Shown piece by piece: positions 1-8,695 of a DNA stretch of 64,000 nucleotides. The notes under the pieces are model-generated. The model was not told the DNA's origin and made no database searches. It saw only the letters and a list, made by a program, of their open reading frames with translations. The DNA comes from CAZZBK01 sp964652155 (lineage in GTDB: Bacteria; Planctomycetota; Planctomycetia; Pirellulales; PNKZ01). Position 1 is the stretch's first letter. The number at the start of each line of letters is the position of its first letter. The position numbers were made by a program, and so were the translations under genes. The stretch covers positions 1 through 64,000 of the forward strand of contig CAZZBK010000012.1 of the NCBI GenBank assembly GCA_964652155.1, written 5' to 3'.

Positions 1-291
1 CACGACCGAGATGCCTTCCTTCAAATACGGCGCGACCACGGCCCCCTTCTTGCTGCCGCCGCGCCAGCCGCCGCCGTGAATGTAAAACACGACGGGCGTG
101 GGGGTCGCCGACTCGGCCTTGTAGAAGTCGATGACTTGCTTCGGGTGCGGGCCATAGGCGACGTCTGCCGCGGTTGGCTTGGGTTGCTCGGCTGCCTTGG
201 CTTTGGCCTTGTCGTCCGCCGGGGCAATACGGGCCGTCAGGCCGATCAAAAGCAGGGTGGTTATCAAGATGCGCGGCAGCGATCGGGTCAT
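1..291 (-). CDS. Secreted alpha/beta hydrolase (esterase/lipase), C-terminus cut off by the window edge
   Basis: The first 97 codons of a gene that runs off the left edge. An ATG at 291 opens with a Sec-type leader (basic MTRSLPR, then a hydrophobic run around ILITTLLLIGL), followed by a Lys/Ala-rich linker. The mature part reaches a VVFYIHGGGWRGG motif at about residues 68-80. HGGGW is the oxyanion-hole signature of the hormone-sensitive-lipase-like and related carboxylesterases. The nucleophile Ser and the Asp/His lie outside the window, so activity cannot be judged. Planctomycetes encode many such exported esterases, and another is present at 41268-42863. The substrate is unknown. Confidence 0.75.
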   Translation of the reverse strand, partial: MTRSLPRILITTLLLIGLTARIAPADDKAKAKAAEQPKPTAADVAYGPHPKQVIDFYKAESATPTPVVFYIHGGGWRGGSKKGAVVAPYLKEGISVV

Positions 292-455
292 GGCGAGCGG
301 TTCCTCGAAGGGGGGACGATTCGGATCGTGCATCATTGTGATCGCTTCGCACGGAGACTTCAACCAGGAACCGTTATTGGGCCGCGAGTGGCTCAGTTTG
401 GCTACGCAAAGGTGAGCTAGGTTTGCTAAGATGATCGAAACACCGTTGGAGCCTT

Positions 456-542
456 CCTAAAACCGAAATGCGAGGGGGACCATCCCCATTTGCCTCGTAG
501 ACTTCGTAAATCTGGGACAGTCCCCGTCGGTTTTTTTTTAGG
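456..542. repeat. Palindromic extragenic element with GGGAC..GTCCC core
   Basis: The outer arms are CCTAAAACCGA (456-466) and its complement TCGGTTTT-AGG (527-542), the latter carrying five extra T. The inner arms GGGGAC (475-480) and GTCCCC (520-525) also pair. The T9 tract at 531-539 makes the plus-strand transcript look like a terminator, but no plus-strand gene lies upstream in the window. The same GGGAC(A/T)GTCCC box recurs in the palindromic element at 63841-63946. It occupies most of the 297-bp divergent spacer between the esterase and the kinase. Confidence 0.55.
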
Positions 543-588
543 ATCGGCCCTGTGACGCGGCAGTTTGGTCGCCATTTCGAGCGCAGCC

Positions 589-2592
589 ATGCCAAGCCTA
601 CCCGAGGACGCCAAATCGACTCAGCCCTCGCCGCTCCCCGCGGCCACGATCGAGGTGTCGCGCGACAGCAAGTCGATCGGCCCTGAGCTTTGGTCCGGCT
701 CGGTCAACAACACGCCCGGCCGCTACCAGCTCGGGGGCGAACCGGTGCCCGGCTATCGCTTGACCCAGTTTTTGGGCAAAGGTGGGTTTGGCGAGGTGTG
801 GAAGGCGGTCGCACCCGGCGGGACCGAGGCCGCTTTCAAAATCATCAACCTTAGCGGCAAGCAAGGCCTCAAAGAGTTTCGCGCCTTGCGGTTGGTCAAG
901 CGCGTGCGGCATCCCAACTTGATCCCGATCGTCGCCTTCTGGCTCAAAGACGAGCAAGGGCATCTGCTCGCCGATGCCGAAGCGCTGTTCGCGGAAATGG
1001 ACAAGCAGTCGGGCCAATTGTCGGCCGACGAAGGCCCGCGCCCCGCCGAGTTGCTCATCGCGATGGGGCTGGGTGAGCGTGACTTGGGCCACCGGCTCGA
1101 AGAGTGCAAGCGCGAGGGCCTGAGCGGCATCCCCCCGCACGAACTGCTCCGCTACATGGAAGACGTGGCGCGGGCGCTCGATTACCTCAACAGCCCGCGC
1201 CACGGCGAAGGACCTGAACGAGTCGCAATTCAGCACTGCGACATCAAGCCCTTTAATATCATGATCGTTGGCGGGGCGGCGCAGGTTTGCGACTTCGGCT
1301 TGGCGCGCATGCTCGGCGACATTCGCAAAACTGCGTCGACGATGGGCACGATGGCCTATGTCGCCCCCGAGTGTTTGACGCAGCACGAGCCCAGCGCCAC
1401 GTCCGATCAATACTCGCTGGCCATCACGTACTTCGAACTCCGCACGTCGCGGCTGCCGTATCGCAGCGAGTTGTTTGCCGAAGTCATCGACGCCGTGCTC
1501 AAAGGGAACCTCGATCTCTCGGCCCTGCCTAGCGCCGAGGCGGCCGTGATCCGCCGCGCAACGGCACTCGACCCTAAAAAACGTTACGCCTCGAACTCCG
1601 ACCTGGTGCAGGCTCTCGATCAAGCCGTGAACGCGAACGACGAGACGCTCCGGGTCGCGCATCCCGCGCAACGGTCGAGGGCGCTGCTCGCCGTGGTGGT
1701 AGCAGCGCTGCTGGCCGGTGGGGCTCTGCTGAGTTGGCAACCGTGGCGCGCGGCGACCGTTGTACCGGCGCTCGACCCGGCGACGGCGGACTTGCTCGCC
1801 CAGGCCGAACACGATTTCAAGGCGAGTCAATTCGCGCAGGCGATCAAAACCCTGAGCGAGGCCATCGACCAAGCGCCGCTACCTCCCGCCCAGGCCTACT
1901 TGCTGCGGGGTACGTGCTACCTGGAACAGCAAGCCCTCGAGCCCGCCGACGAAGATTTTTCGACCGCCATTCGACTCAACCCCAACGACGCCCGGGCCTT
2001 CAGCCGCCGGGCGACATGCCGCCTGCGCGCGGGAAATGTGGCCGAGGCGGTCAACGATTTCTCGGCCGCGATTCGCATACATTCCGACGTGCGCGATCTC
2101 GTCGGCCGCGGCGTGGCGCATTGGAACTTGGCGCAACTCGATCAGGCCGACGATGACTTGTCGCAGGCCATCCAGCGCGAACCCAACGCCGACGACGTAT
2201 TCGACACCTACTACAAACGGGCGTTGGTGCGTGTTGACCTGAAACGATTCCCGGACGCGGCGCGTGATTTTGCGGCCGCGCTCCAGCGCGCACCGGCCGA
2301 TGCCGTCGAGGTTGTCGCGAGCTACGCTTGGTTGCTCGCCACGGCCCCCGAGCCTGCCTTACGCGACGGACAGCAGGCCGTCGTGCTGGCTCAGCGCGCG
2401 TGCGCCCTGGCCAGCACGGCCGAGCATCTCGACATCCTTGCCGCGGCCTATGCCGAGGCAGGAGAATTTTCCGACGCCGTCTCAACCGCCAAACAGGCCG
2501 TCCAACAGGCCGAAGACGACACCCTCAAAGATGAATACGCGTCCCGACTCAAGCTCTACGAGCAGAATCGACCGTATCGGGAATTACCCTAG
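589..2592 (+). CDS. Membrane Ser/Thr protein kinase with extracytoplasmic TPR repeats
   Basis: A 667-residue protein. The kinase domain covers about residues 55-330: glycine loop GKGGFGEVW near 63, lysine in AAFKII, catalytic loop HCDIKPFNIM (His216), DFG at 235-237, then APE and DQYSLA. The usual Arg of HRD is Cys, so this is a non-RD kinase, probably not dependent on activation-loop phosphorylation. A hydrophobic run at about 364-383 is one transmembrane segment. The remaining 280 residues are TPR-like helices (LLRGTCYLEQQALEPADEDF and following), expected outside the cytoplasm as a sensor or docking arm. ATG 589 was chosen over an in-frame TTG at 565. The gene converges on the next one with an 18-bp gap. 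The targets are unknown. Confidence 0.9.
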   Translation: MPSLPEDAKSTQPSPLPAATIEVSRDSKSIGPELWSGSVNNTPGRYQLGGEPVPGYRLTQFLGKGGFGEVWKAVAPGGTEAAFKIINLSGKQGLKEFRALRLVKRVRHPNLIPIVAFWLKDEQGHLLADAEALFAEMDKQSGQLSADEGPRPAELLIAMGLGERDLGHRLEECKREGLSGIPPHELLRYMEDVARALDYLNSPRHGEGPERVAIQHCDIKPFNIMIVGGAAQVCDFGLARMLGDIRKTASTMGTMAYVAPECLTQHEPSATSDQYSLAITYFELRTSRLPYRSELFAEVIDAVLKGNLDLSALPSAEAAVIRRATALDPKKRYASNSDLVQALDQAVNANDETLRVAHPAQRSRALLAVVVAALLAGGALLSWQPWRAATVVPALDPATADLLAQAEHDFKASQFAQAIKTLSEAIDQAPLPPAQAYLLRGTCYLEQQALEPADEDFSTAIRLNPNDARAFSRRATCRLRAGNVAEAVNDFSAAIRIHSDVRDLVGRGVAHWNLAQLDQADDDLSQAIQREPNADDVFDTYYKRALVRVDLKRFPDAARDFAAALQRAPADAVEVVASYAWLLATAPEPALRDGQQAVVLAQRACALASTAEHLDILAAAYAEAGEFSDAVSTAKQAVQQAEDDTLKDEYASRLKLYEQNRPYRELP

Positions 2593-2610
2593 AGTTCGTC
2601 GCGAGACCCG

Positions 2611-4002
2611 CTACTGAAACAGCGGCGCGACCCACGAGCCAACGAACGTATTGAAGAGAATTTGCAGCTCGTAATTGTACGGATGTGGCTGAGCCACCGG
2701 GGCGCAGACGCCCAACGACAAGGTCGAGCGATGGTTTAGCACGCAGGTGACCCCGCTGGTGATGTTCACCTGATCGAAGTAATACGCCGAACCGGTCAGC
2801 AAATTATATCCCGTCGCGGCGATTAGGGCGGGCGTGGCCCGCGCGGTGTGCGTGCGATTGTTGAGCGGATTCGCCACGTGAACTTCCATCGTGGGGACAA
2901 TCGCCGTGAGCCAATTGCCTTGCGTGCGATGGATATAGCCGACGCCCCAATCGTTGAACAAGTAGGTAGCGTCGGTCGTCGTGAACGGCGTGTCGACGGC
3001 AAAGAACCCCTGCACGAACCAACCCGAGTTCGCGCCACTCAGCGACTTGTAGCCGGCCAGAAACGGCTGAATCGAACCGGTGTGTTGCACGCCATCGAGC
3101 GTAAAGGCGGGCGTGACTCCGCCGATGGTCGCGGGTCCCGTGGGCGCGACCAGCGCGGTTCCCCAGCTCAGCACGTTGCCCCCAGACGGATCGTAGATCA
3201 GCGCCTGCTTGAACACGGTCGTCAAGTCACCCAAACTGGTACGCCCTTCGGTCCCCACGCCAAACGTGCCGATCTGTCCGCCCACAAACGCGGCGTTATT
3301 TTGCACGCCCGGCGCGACGCTGTAGAGCGGCAGTCGCATGCTGATCGACGCGCTGCCATCGCCCAGTTGCTGCTCAAAACCGAACATCTCGCGAGTGATC
3401 CCGGTCTTGCCGCCGACTTGGTCAAAATAGTTCGAGGTGACAAACAATCGCGTGCGCGGCCAAGGGCTTTCGTTGTCGGCAATTTTGAACGAATGACCAG
3501 AGAACGTCGCGGGAGCCGGCTGCCCATTCGCGCCAAGTCGCACCTGAAACAAACCCGTGCTCGGGGTAACGGTCGGAGTTGAGAGTACGAGGTTCGAGCC
3601 GCTCAGCGCCCCGCCGACCAAAAAATCGCCCAGCATGTTAACGCCGACCGACTCGGGACCCCGCGCCGCGCCATACGAACTGCTCAGCATATTGAAGTCG
3701 GGCGCGGCTTCGGGCTGCAACAAATCGCGGGTCTGCGTGTCGTTGGGTGGCGAGGCGGGCGCGGTTGCTGGCGCGGGCTCAGTGGTAGCCGGAGCCGAGC
3801 CGGCCATGCATTGCGGGCAACGACAACGCGCTGACCAACGACCCTGACCGATCGAAAGATAATTCACCTGCTGAATCAGGCTTGCTCCCGCCGGCGCAGT
3901 GTGAGTCGCCGCGGCACAGGCATCGCAACTCCAGGCCGTCGCCGGCAGGCTGTTCGCCAGCATCACGGCGAACAAGGCGAGCATGCGACACGAGCGAAGC
4001 AT
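2611..4002 (-). CDS. Exported protein of unknown function, possible outer-membrane barrel
   Basis: A 463-residue protein that I cannot assign to a named family. ATG 4002 is preceded by GAGGAG at a 7-nt spacing and begins a clear Sec leader (MLALFAVMLANSLPATAWS). An in-frame start at 4041 lacks this support. Directly after the leader are two Cys pairs, CDAC and CRCPQC, within 55 residues, then a Pro/Ala/Thr linker. From about residue 100 the chain alternates polar and hydrophobic residues with many Gly, Asn and aromatics (for example SWGTALVAPTGPATIGGV), as in beta-barrels. It ends with WVAPLFQ. Planctomycetes have many lineage-specific proteins of this kind. The Cys pairs could bind a metal or form disulfides. 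Confidence 0.7.
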   Translation of the reverse strand: MLRSCRMLALFAVMLANSLPATAWSCDACAAATHTAPAGASLIQQVNYLSIGQGRWSARCRCPQCMAGSAPATTEPAPATAPASPPNDTQTRDLLQPEAAPDFNMLSSSYGAARGPESVGVNMLGDFLVGGALSGSNLVLSTPTVTPSTGLFQVRLGANGQPAPATFSGHSFKIADNESPWPRTRLFVTSNYFDQVGGKTGITREMFGFEQQLGDGSASISMRLPLYSVAPGVQNNAAFVGGQIGTFGVGTEGRTSLGDLTTVFKQALIYDPSGGNVLSWGTALVAPTGPATIGGVTPAFTLDGVQHTGSIQPFLAGYKSLSGANSGWFVQGFFAVDTPFTTTDATYLFNDWGVGYIHRTQGNWLTAIVPTMEVHVANPLNNRTHTARATPALIAATGYNLLTGSAYYFDQVNITSGVTCVLNHRSTLSLGVCAPVAQPHPYNYELQILFNTFVGSWVAPLFQ

Positions 4003-4149
4003 CTGAAGGCTCCTCGAACGGACGACGCCGCGCTCGGTCACGATCGGCGCAGCGCGACACGGTCAGGCCTGTTGTCGTCCAATCGGGGCTTGATCGTTGA
4101 ATATTTTCTGGATATTTCACGCAGGAAATTCGGACAATGCGTGACACGC

Positions 4150-4180
4150 ACGCTAGCAAAGCGTTGACAGCCGCTAGCGT
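4150..4180. repeat. Short inverted repeat spanning a stop codon
   Basis: The arms ACGCTAGC (4150-4157) and GCTAGCGT (4173-4180) are perfect 8-bp complements separated by 15 nt. The right arm contains the TAG stop of the caspase gene. No T tract follows, so a standard intrinsic terminator is not indicated. The arm core CGCTAGC..GCTAGCG recurs at 48596-48627. Confidence 0.3.
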
Positions 4181-7100
4181 CCGTTGGGTGCCGCGCGGTC
4201 ATCGTTCGCGGGTTGAACATTGGCCTGCCGCTTATAGTGCGTGAGTCGCAACGAGACAAATGGGAGTACTTCGTCCGGTGCGGCGGTCGGGTTCTGCCGC
4301 CCTTCGGTCAGCTCGGGCACATCGCGCTGCACATAGCGGACCACCTCATTGAGCGACACGACACCGTCGCCCGACACGTCGGCATCGCCCGAGAGCGCTG
4401 AGAGGAGGCTTTTCGTGAATGCGCCGTGTTGCCAGGCCGTCTTCTCCTCGGAGCGTTCGCTCCCCGCGGCGGCCGTGACGGTAAAAACGACATCCTCCTG
4501 AAACGCCCTCACGGCCGACTTCAGGTCACGACCTCGGAGCGGTTGAATTGCGCCGCTATGACACGTGTCGAGCAAGGCCAACTTGCGGCAGGGAATGTCA
4601 CCGAGCAGCTCAAAATCGCTCCAGGAGATCGAGTTCGAGTATTGTCCCTTGAGGAACGACTCGATGCTGATGTCGTGCCCGGCAAAATAGTAACGCTGGG
4701 TTTTCGCGTCGACGAAACCGTGCCCCGCCATGAAAATCACCAGCAGGTCGTCGGCCCGCGCATCAGCGCGCAACTGCTCGCGCAACTTGGCAAACGATTC
4801 GGACCAACTCGTCCGGGTCACTTGTTCGTTGACGAGCAGTGTGGGCGTTTGCAGCGTGTAGAGCCCGGCCGTTCGTTCCTTGAGCAACTGCACGATCGCC
4901 TGCGCATCGGCGACCGAATAGCCGAGCGGTTGCACGTCGCGATCTCGATACTCGTTGATGCCCATTGCCAGCACATACAACTTGGGCAAGCGCTGGGACG
5001 GTTGCAGCGCGGTCGCATTTTCGACCAGCACGTGACCAAACCCGACGGTCTCGGCATCCGTGTTCACCAACACCTGAATCAGGGCCTGTTGCTCGGTGGG
5101 GAGCGCCGCGTTCCACTCATAGATCAGTTCGCGGCCGTCGGGCACGGCGCGGTCGTCGACCACGCGCTGCTGGGCGGCCACGACGCCATTGGCAAACACC
5201 TTGGCTCGCGCCAGCTTGCTCGTGCCCGGCAGCTTGATCCGAGCCCGGACCCTCGCCGTGCCACGCTCGACCGACTCGCCGGCCAACGGGGACAAGATGC
5301 TCACGCGCGGCGTGACCGCAATCTGCTGCTCGACCGCCTGATCGGGTCGCTTCGGCGGCTCGATGGCCGCCTGACGAAACGCGCGCTCCAAGCTCCCTTG
5401 CGGGAGCAAATGCTCCAGCACGTCGGGGCGTTCGAGCCGTTTGCGAAACTGATCGGCTCGAAAGAATTCGGGCGCGGCCTCAAGACCACGATTCACCTGC
5501 CAACCGAAGAGCGTGTGACCGTTGGCCGAAGCGTCGTAATAACCCTCGGGGGTCCAAAACGCCCATTCGCGTTGCGCGGTTACGAACAAATTAGCCAGCG
5601 GCTGCCAAGCCGGCAGCAGTTGGAACGCGCCCTGCGCGACGCCCGCGCGGCTCGTTTCAAACACGACCTGCGTTTCCCACGGCACGTCGCGCAGCTGTTG
5701 GAGCATGCTCGCCGCCTCATCGGCTTGCGTGACCTCGGCCGTGGCGGGCCACCGCAGCCGGGTCAGCACGTCTCCCTGACGCACCCCTTTGAAGTACAAC
5801 GGCCCCGCCGGGTCGACACGACTCGCCACCAGTCGGTCTTGCTCGACGGTCCAGTCAGCACCCCAACGGCCGAGCGGCGCGCCCGCTTGCTCGAGATGCA
5901 CAAGCGACCAAATGCGCGCAGTGCCGTCAGCCGAGCCCGACACGAGGTACCGCCGATCTTGAGACACGCCCAGCGCGGTGACGTAATCGTGATGGCCACG
6001 AAAGTGTCGCAGAATGGGACACACCCCCTGCGGGGCAAGCTGACAAACAAAGATGCTGTTCTGCACGTCGGTTCCGACGGCAATCGCGGTCGGTTCTCCC
6101 GCCGCGTCGCTGATCCAGGCATAGCAGCGAATCGCCCCTTCGCGACGAGCATCGAACCGGACGGTCCCCTTGGCAATGTTATCTTGAAACAGTTGCAATG
6201 CGCCGTCGGCGAGTCGTTGCACGCGCCAGCGTCCCTGCTGCGGCGTGACCGAGAGCCAGTCGTCGGCATGGAGCGGGGGCGGCAACAGATCGAGCGACTG
6301 TGGATCAAAGGCCTGTTCGAGCGGACCGTAGTTGTTGAAGCCGGCGGCCGTGTAGCTCATCCCCAGGGCGATGCGGTAGAAAGGCTCGCGGCGCGCAAAC
6401 GCCACGCTGACCACGCGGCGACCCGCCCCTTGCAGTGCCACGCCGGCGTTGAGGTCGTCGATCGGTCCGAGGTAGAGGGCGTTATGCTCGCCTCCGGCAA
6501 ACGACAGCAGCTTGCCGTTGGGGCTCACCGCGCAGGCGCTGACGTTGTCGACCGTATGGCGGCGCGCCTTGATCGTTTGCGTGGCGACATCCCAGGCTTG
6601 CAGTTGAGCTTTGCCCTGCTGCGGCACAAGCGCCGTCCCCGCAAAGAGTGTCTCGCCGCGCGGGTCGAAACAGGCCGACAACACAATCGCGCCGGGGGCG
6701 CAAAGTTGTGGCTCGGCACCAAGCGTGCCGATGTAAAGGTTGCCCGCGAGATCCGCCGAGGCGAGTTGCTGGCCGTCGCGGCTCAAGGCCAACGCGCTCA
6801 CCATGCCGACATGCACCGTCGGGTAGGTCACCACGTCCTGTCGGTTCGCCAAGCCAATACGCTGCAATTTCCAAGTTGGGCGACCAGCCATGTTCGTCCC
6901 CACAAACACGCTCACGACAGCGTGCGTGGAGCCGAGCAAGGCCAAGGGGCGAAAATTGGGCTGCCGCTGAATCAGGGCCGCCTGATCTGCGCCGTAGACC
7001 GGCTCGTCTCGTTCGTAGACCACGATCGGCTGCCAGTCGCGGCGGTTCCAGAAGATGAGTTGGCCAGCCACGTCGAGCGAGGCGAGCCATTGCCCATCGG

Positions 7101-7617
7101 CGGAAAAAGCCAGCGAGGCAACGGTCTGCCGATGCGATTGCAGGACCCGAAGCTGCGTCCCTTGCACGGGGTCGAAGAGGATGATTTCGCCGAGACTGCC
7201 CATCGCTCCGTAACCGCCGACGGCCAGCAAGCCATCGTTAGGCGCAGTAGCCAGCGCGAAGACGCTCCCCCGCAGGCCACGGCCGACCTGCCAGCGTAAC
7301 GAACGTTCGAGCAGCCAGGAACGTTTCAGATCGCGGACGATCGCCGTGGTGTTCCAGACATGCACAATCTTGTCGAGCCCCGCCGAGCAGAGTCGCTTCG
7401 AGTCGGGGGTGAACGCGAGGGCGCGGACCGCAGCCGTGTGACCGCTGACATTGATCGACAGCCAGGGACGAACGTCATCCTGGGGCAAGAGAGCGTCCTG
7501 CGCCGCCGCGACCGATTGCGTCAGGATAACGATCGCGAACAGCCAACCGCCGCGCCCGATCATGCCACGCCGGCGCGCCTCTGAACCACAACCCGCTACG
7601 CGCTCCGCGCGGCTCAT
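4174..7617 (-). CDS. WD40-repeat protein with C-terminal caspase (peptidase C14) domain
   Basis: An 1147-residue exported orthocaspase-type protein. The start at 7617 overlaps the upstream stop by four bases (ATGA), suggesting translational coupling. A second Met at residue 19 starts directly at the hydrophobic leader (GWLFAIVILTQSVAAAQ) and could be the true start. Residues about 55-600 contain WD40 blades (VRALAFTPDSKRLCSAG, VSALALSRDGQQLASAD, VTALGVSQDRRYLVSGSADG). After a linker with a WTPEGYYDAS motif, the caspase fold covers about 880-1110. The catalytic dyad is intact: His966 in MAGHGF and Cys1019 in LDTCHSG. A KTAWQHGAFTKSL segment follows as in other C14 proteins, and then an EF-hand-like DADVSGDGVVSLNEVV. 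Substrate and trigger are unknown. Confidence 0.9.
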   Translation of the reverse strand: MSRAERVAGCGSEARRRGMIGRGGWLFAIVILTQSVAAAQDALLPQDDVRPWLSINVSGHTAAVRALAFTPDSKRLCSAGLDKIVHVWNTTAIVRDLKRSWLLERSLRWQVGRGLRGSVFALATAPNDGLLAVGGYGAMGSLGEIILFDPVQGTQLRVLQSHRQTVASLAFSADGQWLASLDVAGQLIFWNRRDWQPIVVYERDEPVYGADQAALIQRQPNFRPLALLGSTHAVVSVFVGTNMAGRPTWKLQRIGLANRQDVVTYPTVHVGMVSALALSRDGQQLASADLAGNLYIGTLGAEPQLCAPGAIVLSACFDPRGETLFAGTALVPQQGKAQLQAWDVATQTIKARRHTVDNVSACAVSPNGKLLSFAGGEHNALYLGPIDDLNAGVALQGAGRRVVSVAFARREPFYRIALGMSYTAAGFNNYGPLEQAFDPQSLDLLPPPLHADDWLSVTPQQGRWRVQRLADGALQLFQDNIAKGTVRFDARREGAIRCYAWISDAAGEPTAIAVGTDVQNSIFVCQLAPQGVCPILRHFRGHHDYVTALGVSQDRRYLVSGSADGTARIWSLVHLEQAGAPLGRWGADWTVEQDRLVASRVDPAGPLYFKGVRQGDVLTRLRWPATAEVTQADEAASMLQQLRDVPWETQVVFETSRAGVAQGAFQLLPAWQPLANLFVTAQREWAFWTPEGYYDASANGHTLFGWQVNRGLEAAPEFFRADQFRKRLERPDVLEHLLPQGSLERAFRQAAIEPPKRPDQAVEQQIAVTPRVSILSPLAGESVERGTARVRARIKLPGTSKLARAKVFANGVVAAQQRVVDDRAVPDGRELIYEWNAALPTEQQALIQVLVNTDAETVGFGHVLVENATALQPSQRLPKLYVLAMGINEYRDRDVQPLGYSVADAQAIVQLLKERTAGLYTLQTPTLLVNEQVTRTSWSESFAKLREQLRADARADDLLVIFMAGHGFVDAKTQRYYFAGHDISIESFLKGQYSNSISWSDFELLGDIPCRKLALLDTCHSGAIQPLRGRDLKSAVRAFQEDVVFTVTAAAGSERSEEKTAWQHGAFTKSLLSALSGDADVSGDGVVSLNEVVRYVQRDVPELTEGRQNPTAAPDEVLPFVSLRLTHYKRQANVQPANDDRAAPNGR

Positions 7618-8465
7618 TTCGCAGTACTCGCCTTGGGAGCAACCGACTTGAGCGGAATGGTCACAAACAGTTCGACCGGCTTGACCCCTTTGGTCGAGGC
7701 CGCCATGCTGAACGTGCTGCGATACTTGGTCCCGGGGGGCTCTTCAAGCGTGGCTCGCTCGCTGCGATCGCGCTCGACGGCCTGATTGACCTTGGCCATC
7801 GCCTCGGCGGTGACCAGTCCGCGATACCGAGTCCCCTGCGCCTGACGTTCGCGAATCGACTTGAGCGTCTTCGTGCTTTGCGCCTTGAGCTTGTCCTGTA
7901 ACGCCTTCTCGGCTGGGGTGAGTTGCTCGTCGGGTTTTTTGAACACCACGTCCGATAGTGCGGCCAGATCGTCGCTTGGTTCCTCGACCGCGACGACAAT
8001 CAACTTCTCTTCACCGGCCGGAGGCGAAAACTCGAACACGCTGCCGTCGGATGGGAGATCGAGCGATTGATCTTGCCGCGCGAGCGGCGGCATCTCCTTG
8101 TCCATCGGCAACAGACAGGTGCGATGGCCGCTGGCCCCTTCGTGGAAGATGTAAATGTAAAGCCCGTTAAGAGGCTTGATCCGCACGCGAATCTGATCGC
8201 CCAAGCTGAACGGATACTCATTGGAGTCGACCGCTTCGTCTTGACCGTTTTTGCGCAGGAGCACCGTGTACTCGAGGGCGACGATCTTCTGGAAGCTCGC
8301 GGGGAGGCCCGGTATGGTCTGCGGTTCGCCTCCGGCGGCTTGGGTGGCGATATGCTTGCGAACCAAATCGCGGAAGGTGGGATCCTCGGCTTGGACCATC
8401 GAGGTGAGCGCACCCATGACCAAGGCAGCCAAGCTGAGAACAACAACGCGACGAGTGCATTTCAT
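7614..8465 (-). CDS. Exported DUF4384-like protein paired with the WD40-caspase
   Basis: A 283-residue protein with a Sec leader (MKCTRRVVVLSLAALVMG, cleavage probably after VQA). The ribosome-binding site AAGGAA lies about 7 nt before the ATG. The central part, about residues 75-165 (GDQIRVRIKPLNGLYIYIF, LLPMDKEM, LDLPSDGSVFEFSPPAGEE), matches the pattern of DUF4384, a beta-sandwich that often accompanies kinases and caspases in bacteria. The rest is charged and probably helical. The gene ends inside the start codon of the caspase gene, so the two are probably made together and may interact outside the cytoplasm. The DUF4384 assignment is by motif reading. Confidence 0.75.
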   Translation of the reverse strand: MKCTRRVVVLSLAALVMGALTSMVQAEDPTFRDLVRKHIATQAAGGEPQTIPGLPASFQKIVALEYTVLLRKNGQDEAVDSNEYPFSLGDQIRVRIKPLNGLYIYIFHEGASGHRTCLLPMDKEMPPLARQDQSLDLPSDGSVFEFSPPAGEEKLIVVAVEEPSDDLAALSDVVFKKPDEQLTPAEKALQDKLKAQSTKTLKSIRERQAQGTRYRGLVTAEAMAKVNQAVERDRSERATLEEPPGTKYRSTFSMAASTKGVKPVELFVTIPLKSVAPKASTAK

Positions 8466-8643
8466 GTCAATATTCCTTGCAATACAACCATCATGCTGGC
8501 CGACACGATCTCAGTGGGAGTTCGTTCAGTTCATCAGCGAGCCGTGTCCGGCCGCCCATTGCCGTTGCAGGTAATCATACCATTGCGGGCAAAAAGTCTC
8601 GTGAAATCGTCAAAAGAGTGAAAGAAATTCCGCCCGCGTTGCG

Positions 8644-8672
8644 AAAAAACAACGACGCTAGAACGCTGTCGT
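8644..8672 (-). terminator. Intrinsic terminator of the NuoEF / Fe-S / cyclase operon
   Basis: Read on the minus strand, the stem ACGAC-A-GC / GC-GTCGT (8672-8652, one bulged A, 6-nt loop) is followed by TGTTTTTT (to 8644). It lies 24 nt after the cyclase stop codon, in the position expected for the end of the operon. Confidence 0.6.
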
Positions 8673-8695
8673 GGCAGGCGCGCATCGCCCCGGAG

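Noticed and set aside
4426..7299. 957-codon open frame on the strand opposite the WD40-caspase gene
   Set aside because: It is an antisense shadow of GC-rich codon bias. The product is Arg/His-rich without domains, while the minus strand encodes a clear WD40-caspase protein.
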